Source: Lachnospiraceae bacterium (GTDB lineage: Bacteria > Bacillota > Clostridia > Lachnospirales > Lachnospiraceae). From it: a stretch of DNA of 55,327 nt. The position numbers and the translations under genes were made by a program. Shown here piece after piece: positions 49,921-55,327 of this stretch (positions within the stretch are counted from its first letter, which is position 1; every line of letters starts with the position of its first letter). The stretch spans positions 1 to 55,327 of the forward strand of contig JAEELW010000112.1 of NCBI GenBank assembly GCA_016282915.1, given 5' to 3'. Under the pieces are notes generated by a model. That model was not told the origin of the DNA. It saw nothing but the letters and a program-made list of their open reading frames with translations, and did no database searches.

Positions 49921-50835
49921 ATGAATGACTTTATGCAGTACCCGAATTACAATATGCCGCCCGCAAATACGGAAGTGCCGGGAAAAGCCGTGCTTGCCTC
50001 GCGCCTGAAGTATACGAATATCATACTTACCGTATTGCTCGCTGTCGTTGTGATCGCGGGCGTGATCGTAGTGCTGATGACGGCCCGTATGAGCGGGGAT
50101 ATGCAGGAGGTCACAAAGGACGTCTCCATCATGCAGGAGGACATCGACAGCATCGAAAAGACCGTGAACGACATACTGGAGCAGGGCTGCAACGGCAGTT
50201 CCTCCGGCAGCGGATACGGAGACTGGGATCCGTATCCGGATGTGGAGGTGGAGAAACCGGTTGTGTATCTTTATCCGGATGAGCCGGAGAAGGAGGTGCA
50301 TGTCGAGCTGGAACTGAGGAGCGGCGGGATGACAACGACCTGGCCCTTTGCATCGGAGAATGGCAATGTATACAGCTGGGATGTCACGGCCTGTGATGAC
50401 GGAACGATCTTTGACGCGGACGGAAACGAGTATTCCTATCTTTTCTGGGAAGCAAAGGATTACGGACCGCATTCTTTTGACAAGGGCTTCTGCGTAGCCG
50501 GGGAAGATACGGCGGATTTTCTGCGCAGCACTTTATCGGAGATCGGACTTACGCCCCGTGAGTACAATGATTTTATCGTATACTGGCTGCCCAGGATGCA
50601 GGATAACGCCTACAATATCATCACTTTTGAAGGACTGGATCCCGAAGACGCCTACAATACGAACAACCGTCTCAGTGTGACGGACGCCGGCGGTAAAGCC
50701 GCGGATTGTGTGCTGCGCATCATGATGGCGTGGAAGGCCTCGGACGAAGCGGAGGAGATCGAAGCGCAGGAGTTTGAGACCTTTGAGCGTAAGGGCTTCA
50801 CCGTGGTGGAATGGGGCGGTACGGAAGTGAAATGA
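49921..50835 (+). CDS. Single-pass surface protein with KPVVYLYP motif
   Basis: 304 residues from the ATG at 49921, chosen for its AAAGGAG site 7 bases upstream; the frame is open back to 49843. Cytosolic N-terminus rich in Asn/Pro/Tyr (QYPNYNMPPANTE), one membrane helix (NIILTVLLAVVVIAGVIVVLMT), a short coiled coil and a Gly/Ser link. The external domain begins EKPVVYLYPDEPEKEVHVELEL and contains YLFWEAKD and YWLPRMQDNAYNIITFEG. I have no established name or function for this domain. The ECF sigma gene follows 24 bases later. Confidence 0.75.
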   Translation: MNDFMQYPNYNMPPANTEVPGKAVLASRLKYTNIILTVLLAVVVIAGVIVVLMTARMSGDMQEVTKDVSIMQEDIDSIEKTVNDILEQGCNGSSSGSGYGDWDPYPDVEVEKPVVYLYPDEPEKEVHVELELRSGGMTTTWPFASENGNVYSWDVTACDDGTIFDADGNEYSYLFWEAKDYGPHSFDKGFCVAGEDTADFLRSTLSEIGLTPREYNDFIVYWLPRMQDNAYNIITFEGLDPEDAYNTNNRLSVTDAGGKAADCVLRIMMAWKASDEAEEIEAQEFETFERKGFTVVEWGGTEVK

Positions 50836-50859
50836 GCCCACCTGTTTTATGAAGGAACG

Positions 50860-51531
50860 ATGGCGGATACGGCAGGCGATGACGAATTATACAGGCGTTA
50901 CCTCTCAGGGGAGGTGAGTGCGGGCGATGAGCTGATGGAGCGTTATGCGGATGCGCTCATCGCTTATCTGTATTCGTTTGTGCATAACAGGCAGGATGCC
51001 GAGGATCTGATGCTGGAATGTTTTACTGTGATCCTGGCGGACAGGCCGAAGATCGCGGCGGGGTGCTTCAGGGCATATCTGTTCCGTATGGCGCATCATA
51101 AGGCCTGCAGCCTGTGGAAGAGGATACTGCGGCGGATGGAGCTGCCTTTTTATGAGGGAGCGCTCATGGATGCGGACGGATACGGGACGGATGGGGAAAA
51201 GCTTTTTCCGGACGGGCTTAACTGGCGTATCACGGAAGAAGCAGAGCGGCAGATTGTGGGAGAGGCCGGAATACGGCCGGCAGAAAACACAGACCCGGAA
51301 AATGTGCTTTGGCTCCGGGACAGGGCTGCCATGCTGCATAAATGCCTGAACCGCATTCCCGAGCAGTACCGGGAAGCCTTGTGGCTGGTTTATGCCGGGG
51401 GCTTCAGTCATGAGCAGACCGCGCAGGTTTTAAACTGTAATCGGAAGAGGATCAACAATCTGATCACGAACGGGAAAAAGGTCCTTCGTGAGGAATTGAA
51501 GAAAGAGGGATTCTGCGGGGAAGATGTCTGA
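50860..51531 (+). CDS. RNA polymerase sigma factor, ECF type
   Basis: 223 residues. Region 2 (YADALIAYLYSFVHNRQDAEDLMLECF, FRAYLFRMAHHKACSLWKR) and region 4 (LNRIPEQYREALWLVYAGGFSHEQTAQVLNCNRKRINNLITNGKKVLREEL) are separated by about 60 residues. The long spacer (GALMDADGYGTDGEKLFPDG) is larger than in a minimal ECF factor. There is no Asp-Glu-rich anti-sigma gene directly downstream, but a polytopic membrane protein and a PrsW-like protease follow, which suggests control by regulated proteolysis. Target promoters unknown. Confidence 0.88.
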   Translation: MADTAGDDELYRRYLSGEVSAGDELMERYADALIAYLYSFVHNRQDAEDLMLECFTVILADRPKIAAGCFRAYLFRMAHHKACSLWKRILRRMELPFYEGALMDADGYGTDGEKLFPDGLNWRITEEAERQIVGEAGIRPAENTDPENVLWLRDRAAMLHKCLNRIPEQYREALWLVYAGGFSHEQTAQVLNCNRKRINNLITNGKKVLREELKKEGFCGEDV

Positions 51532-51548
51532 GCAGAAGGGAGTCCGGG

Positions 51549-52181
51549 ATGTTTGAAACGCTGGAAAACCTGCTCCAGCTCATAATACTGAACGTATGTG
51601 CGGCAGTGTCATTGCTTTCGGCGCTTAAGCGCAGGAAAAGACCGCACATGCTGCTTTTTTTCTTCTATCTGAGCTACCTGCTGGGAGATATCTATTGGCA
51701 GGTGTGCCTGTTCTATTTTGAAGAAACGCCGCGGATCTCCGTTGTTTCGGATCTAAGCTGGTATGCGGCATATCTCTTCCTGTATCTGCTGATCATGACG
51801 GAGGGCGGGGATAAGCATAAAAACGGCAGGCTCGCAGCCTGCGCGGTAAAAGCTTTTCCCGTTCTTATGGCGTTGTTCTATATGCAGTGGGGAGAGGTTC
51901 TCAGCAATATCATTTACGCGCTGATCATGGGACTGCTGTTTTCCCGGATCACGGGCGTTCTGTTTTCAAAAACCGGTAAGACCGGAGGCCGGAGGCTTCG
52001 CAGGCTGTGTCTTACCGCCATGATCTTCTGCCTGGCGGAATATGCCTCATGGACAAGCTCCTGCTTCTGGGATGTGGATGCATTGCGCTATACCTATTAC
52101 GCCGGCGACCTTCTTATGACTCTCTGCTTCCCGTTCTTTATTGCGGCGCTAAAGGCGGCGCCGGGGGAGGCGGACGCATGA
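51549..52181 (+). CDS. Polytopic membrane protein in the sigma-PrsW unit
   Basis: 210 residues with about six membrane helices (IILNVCAAVSLLSAL; MLLFFFYLSYLLGDIYW; YAAYLFLYLLIM; FPVLMALFYMQWGEVL; TAMIFCLAEYASW; LLMTLCFPFFIAAL). Family not recognised. It begins 17 bases after the sigma factor stop and overlaps the PrsW-like gene by 4 bases, so it is probably an obligate member of this unit. It could be the sensor or the partner that holds the sigma factor at the membrane; no cytosolic anti-sigma domain is visible. Confidence 0.7.
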   Translation: MFETLENLLQLIILNVCAAVSLLSALKRRKRPHMLLFFFYLSYLLGDIYWQVCLFYFEETPRISVVSDLSWYAAYLFLYLLIMTEGGDKHKNGRLAACAVKAFPVLMALFYMQWGEVLSNIIYALIMGLLFSRITGVLFSKTGKTGGRRLRRLCLTAMIFCLAEYASWTSSCFWDVDALRYTYYAGDLLMTLCFPFFIAALKAAPGEADA

Positions 52182-52834
52182 GCTATGTGGAGAATATCTA
52201 CATCTGTCTGGCGGCACCGCTGCTGCTTGCCGCTCTGATGCTTAAGCGCGACTGGAAAAAGGCGCTGATCTTTCTTCTGGCCGGTATGACAAGCTGTCTG
52301 CTTTCGGCCTATGTTACCACGTTCTTTGCGGCGCTGCTCAGGGCGGACACCCTGACAGCATCTTATCACCTGGCCCCGACGGTGGAGGAGATCATGAAAT
52401 TCCTGCCCCTGCTCTTTTACCTTGCCGTATTCCGGCCGGATCGGAAGAGCACGGTGAATTCTGCCGTTCTGGTGGCTGTGGGCTTTGCAACCTTTGAGAA
52501 TGTCTGCTATCTGACCAGCAACGGTACCTCGGAGCTGGTAAAGCTCCTGATCCGCGGCTTCGGGACAGGGGCGATGCATCTGCTCTGCGGCATGCTGGTT
52601 TCGGTGGGGATGTTCCTTTTATGGGAGCATAAATGGCTGCGTAACGTCGGCACCTTCGCGGTGCTTTGCTCCACCGTTACCCTGCACGCGATCTTTAACA
52701 TCATGGTCAGCGAACCGGGCTTGAGCACCTGGATCGGAAGCGCGGTGCCGATGGTACTGATCGGGTGTATCCTGATGATCACCGTAAAAAAGGATATATT
52801 TAAAGATAAGGATCTCAAAGAATCCGATACATGA
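52178..52834 (+). CDS. PrsW-family intramembrane protease-like protein
   Basis: 218 residues from the ATG at 52178, which overlaps the upstream stop (ATGA). About seven membrane helices with all PrsW signatures: APTVEEIMKFLPL (Glu-Glu and Lys), FATFENVCYL (Glu-Asn), GAMHLLCGMLVSVG (His) and TVTLHAIFNI (His and Asn). PrsW of Bacillus subtilis cleaves the anti-sigma factor RsiW at site 1 and releases sigma-W. Placed with an ECF sigma gene, it most likely controls that factor (inference). Confidence 0.85.
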   Translation: MSYVENIYICLAAPLLLAALMLKRDWKKALIFLLAGMTSCLLSAYVTTFFAALLRADTLTASYHLAPTVEEIMKFLPLLFYLAVFRPDRKSTVNSAVLVAVGFATFENVCYLTSNGTSELVKLLIRGFGTGAMHLLCGMLVSVGMFLLWEHKWLRNVGTFAVLCSTVTLHAIFNIMVSEPGLSTWIGSAVPMVLIGCILMITVKKDIFKDKDLKESDT

Positions 52835-52996
52835 AAATGAAGCTCCGATCGTAATAAGGTTTTTTGCCTTTTATTCAGATCAGAAATTCCAAAATATACT
52901 TAGTATTTTTATCTCTTCCGACAGACTTAATAAGTGAAGGGGTATTTTTTGTGCTTAATGCCTTTTGGAAAGGGATACGAAAGAGGGAGGTGCCCT

Positions 52997-53368
52997 ATGA
53001 CAAAAGAAGAACGGATCCTGGAGCTGCACAGGCGGGTGGAGCAGCGAAGGAGAAAGAAGGAGGCAGGGAAAACGGCAGTGCTGGGAGTCATGGGCGGACT
53101 GCTTATGGTATTCCAGCTCATAATACTGGTGTCTGAAGCCGGAATGCACGCAGGAACGGCTGCATCCTATGCAGGAACCATGATGCTTTTTGATAATGTC
53201 GGTGGATATGTGCTGACGGCGGTCGTGGCTTTTATGGCGGGCGCCCTGATCACGGCTGCGATAAAGAACAGGCAGCCGGATGAGCAGAAAAGCGGCAAAA
53301 CGAATGGCATCGGTGATAAGCAGGATAGTATTCCGGAACATCAAAACGCGGAAGGAGGACAGCAATAA
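52997..53368 (+). CDS. Small membrane protein upstream of the repetitive surface protein
   Basis: 123 residues from the ATG at 52997 (GGGAGGT site upstream). A charged helix (KEERILELHRRVEQRRRKKEAG) precedes two membrane helices (VLGVMGGLLMVFQLIILVS; VGGYVLTAVVAFMAGALITAAI) and a polar tail. Family not recognised. Its stop shares a base with the ATG of the large surface protein, so the two are translated together; it might aid export or anchoring. Base composition from about 52840 onward is more A+T-rich than before. Confidence 0.65.
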   Translation: MTKEERILELHRRVEQRRRKKEAGKTAVLGVMGGLLMVFQLIILVSEAGMHAGTAASYAGTMMLFDNVGGYVLTAVVAFMAGALITAAIKNRQPDEQKSGKTNGIGDKQDSIPEHQNAEGGQQ

Positions 53369-55327
53369 TGAAGAGAAAAGCGGGAAGGATAATATCGATA
53401 ATCCTGTCACTGATACTGCTTAGCGGGCTGCTGCCCGAAGGGCTTACAATAAGAGTATATGCTGAAGAGCCGTCGGGAGATCCGGAAAACGGTATAGAAC
53501 TGAACGGGACAACTAACAAATGGACAGATAATGTCTATATGATAAAGTCGAATGATACTATTGATATTTATAACCGTGTGAATGTGAGTGGTGATGTGAT
53601 ACTTATACTTGAAGAGGGGAGTACACTCAATTGTAAGGAGGGAATACATGTACCGGAGGGCAGCAGCCTTACGATCGAAGGTGAGGGGAAACTGATCGCA
53701 ACGGCGGAAAAATCTCTCATTAGCAGAGCGGGTATTGGAGGTAACAATGGTGAAAATTGCGGATCGATCACGATCAACGGCGGTATTATCGAAGCTACGG
53801 GGAATCAAAATGGAGCAGGGATCGGCGGTGGAGGTAATGGCTCCGGTGGAACGATCATAATCAACAAAGGTGAAATTACTGTCAGAGGTGGAGTATACGC
53901 AGCAGGAATTGGTGGCGGTAGAGAAGGTTCGGCAGGCACCATTGAAATAAACGGCGGTAGTGTTGTGGCTATCGGTGGTTACGACGCGGCGGGGATAGGC
54001 TGCGGAAAGTTTGGTTCCGGCGGAACCATCACTGTAAATGATGGGACGGTCACAGCCTCAGGTGGTTCCTGGGGTGCCGGTATTGGAAGCGGAGAGACGG
54101 ACGGTGACAGCGGAAAGGTATCGGTGATCATAAAAAAAGGTATGATCACGGCCCATGGCGGTAATGATGGAGCCGGTATCGGCAGCGGAGCTTTAAACAA
54201 GAGTGTTGGAAATGGAAATGGATATGGATACGAGGTGCTTATATATGGCGGAACAGTGATAGCTACCGGTGGTTCATACGGAGCCGGTATAGGGAGTGGA
54301 GCTGGTCAAATTGTGACCAGCAGTATAAAGATATATGGAGGTAAGATCAAAGCAACAGGTGGATCTGATGAAGATGGTTCCAATGCAGCCGGTATAGGAG
54401 CCGGTAACGGGGGTACAGGTGAAAATATCTTACTGAGTTGGTCTGATCCGGAGGAGGATTATATTGAGTCTGACAGTTATGCAGGAAATATCAGCTTTGG
54501 TGAATATACGAGATTTAAGCTGCAGGATAGCGGCGAGCTTGCAACGACGGAAAATATCGGAGGAAAGCGCATCATACCTTTTTTGGGAGATCTGCATTCC
54601 ATTACGACGAAGTGTTCTGCAGGTGGAAGTGTCCGGACGGACATTGATAAATCTTCCGAGGGTCAGAAGGTAAATATCAGCTGGAATGTGGAGTATCCTT
54701 ATGATTTTAAGTCTGTCGCTGTGACTGCAGGTGAAAGCAATGTAAGTACAGAGCGGACAGGAGAAACGAGTGCCAGTTTTATAATGCCGGACAGAGATGT
54801 AGAGGTATCTGTTGTTTTTGAAAGGATATCTGCTGTCTCCAGGCCGACCTCTGAGGGAACAAAAAGCTGTGATCCTGTACTTCCGCAGAAGAATGAGTAC
54901 AGCAGTGGCTGGTACACGATCAACAGGGATGTCTCAATTTCTGATCGCATAAGTATTATTGGAGATGTGAAGCTGTTTCTGACTGAGGGAATGACTTTAA
55001 GCTGTTTAGACGGTATTACTGTGGCTGAAGGAAACAGTCTTACGATTGAGGGAACAGGAAAGCTGATCGCGACAGATCATTATGTGAATGCTGCCATCGG
55101 TGGATTGTATGATGAAAGTACGGGCAGCATAATCATCAAAAGCGGTATCGTGGAGGCTACGGCATGTCATTTGGCAGCCGGTATAGGCGGTGGATACCAA
55201 GGAGGCTCGGGTAATATCGTTATAGAGGGTGGAACGGTTAAGGCGATCGGTGGAACCTATACGGGCGCCATCGGATGTGGAAATAATGGAAGTGGAGGTT
55301 CCATAGAGATAGGCGGAGGAAAGGTAA
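53368..55327 (+). CDS. Secreted Gly-rich beta-helix-type repeat protein, 3' end outside the window
   Basis: 653 codons are present without a stop. A signal peptide (RIISIILSLILLSGLLPEGLTIRVYA) follows GGAAGGAGG and ATG. The first repeat block (about residues 100-370) has roughly 25-residue units ending GGxxxAxGGxxGAGIGGG, probably a beta-helix. A spacer with a divergent InlB B-repeat-like domain (KCSAGGSVRTDIDK...FIMPDRDVEVSVVFE) follows, then the module restarts (GWYTINRDVSISD...LTIEGTGKLIATD) and repeats GAIGCGNNGSGG. Likely a wall-attached adhesin or glycan-binding protein. A+T-richer codon use than its neighbours suggests transfer. Confidence 0.85.
   Translation, partial: MKRKAGRIISIILSLILLSGLLPEGLTIRVYAEEPSGDPENGIELNGTTNKWTDNVYMIKSNDTIDIYNRVNVSGDVILILEEGSTLNCKEGIHVPEGSSLTIEGEGKLIATAEKSLISRAGIGGNNGENCGSITINGGIIEATGNQNGAGIGGGGNGSGGTIIINKGEITVRGGVYAAGIGGGREGSAGTIEINGGSVVAIGGYDAAGIGCGKFGSGGTITVNDGTVTASGGSWGAGIGSGETDGDSGKVSVIIKKGMITAHGGNDGAGIGSGALNKSVGNGNGYGYEVLIYGGTVIATGGSYGAGIGSGAGQIVTSSIKIYGGKIKATGGSDEDGSNAAGIGAGNGGTGENILLSWSDPEEDYIESDSYAGNISFGEYTRFKLQDSGELATTENIGGKRIIPFLGDLHSITTKCSAGGSVRTDIDKSSEGQKVNISWNVEYPYDFKSVAVTAGESNVSTERTGETSASFIMPDRDVEVSVVFERISAVSRPTSEGTKSCDPVLPQKNEYSSGWYTINRDVSISDRISIIGDVKLFLTEGMTLSCLDGITVAEGNSLTIEGTGKLIATDHYVNAAIGGLYDESTGSIIIKSGIVEATACHLAAGIGGGYQGGSGNIVIEGGTVKAIGGTYTGAIGCGNNGSGGSIEIGGGKV

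Overview
The window reads as a chromosomal segment of a Gram-positive, fermentative Clostridia-type Firmicute, most like a Lachnospiraceae member (inference). The supports are the classic Firmicutes order gdpP-rplI-dnaB, an ftsE-ftsX-M23 hydrolase-CtpA string, single-membrane lipoproteins and wall hydrolases, an ECF-transporter S component, VanZ, DUF402, CheV and YjfB proteins. There are many strong sigma-A type promoters and a fairly G+C-rich, GAG/CTG/GGC-biased codon use. No rRNA, tRNA, CRISPR array, transposase or prophage gene was seen.

Layout. 1-3011: two small membrane proteins, then larB and larC for the nickel-pincer nucleotide cofactor (LarC carries a very large His/Asp tract). 3021-4674 (minus): DUF2304, GT2 glycosyltransferase and DUF308 membrane proteins. 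4914-11167: hybrid histidine kinase, truA, a lipoprotein esterase, pyrC and a second esterase, tightly overlapped. 11168-11866: no convincing gene, but a strong promoter and a run of stem-loops that look like an unclassified structured RNA. 11867-17180: surface GH18 protein, Sua5, RpiB, dCMP deaminase and a coiled-coil SleB-type hydrolase. 17816-24593: gdpP-rplI-dnaB, a NAGPA-type surface protein with tandem Tyr/Asp/Glu repeats, and a membrane-anchored unknown. 24663-29648: hpt, vanZ, cheV, a Ca/cation antiporter, a short CvfB-like protein, a CPBP protease and yjfB. 29994-35649: CdaR-type regulator, ftsE with a 145-residue N-terminal extension, ftsX, EnvC/PcsB-like M23 hydrolase and CtpA protease, a division/wall-remodelling operon. 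35682-38224: an SGNH hydrolase and an AraC regulator enclosed by a near-identical 59/61-bp inverted repeat. 38278-42578: GH3 glucosidase, ECF S component and a degenerate MocR regulator with operator-like repeats.

42651-48450 is the most unusual region. Two paralogous proteins (zinc ribbon, helical repeats, TIR domain) bracket an SPFH/band-7 protein with three C-terminal zinc ribbons, followed by a membrane-anchored HExxH protein. It looks like a self-contained TIR-SPFH system, possibly for immunity or envelope stress; its function is unknown to me. 48438-52834 holds a DUF3810 membrane HExxH protein, a surface protein with a KPVVYLYP motif, and an ECF sigma factor, polytopic membrane protein and PrsW-like protease module. 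The window ends in an A+T-richer, Gly-rich repetitive surface protein that runs off the right edge.

Main themes are cell-envelope growth and remodelling, cyclic-di-AMP turnover, vitamin/cofactor acquisition, and signalling at the membrane.
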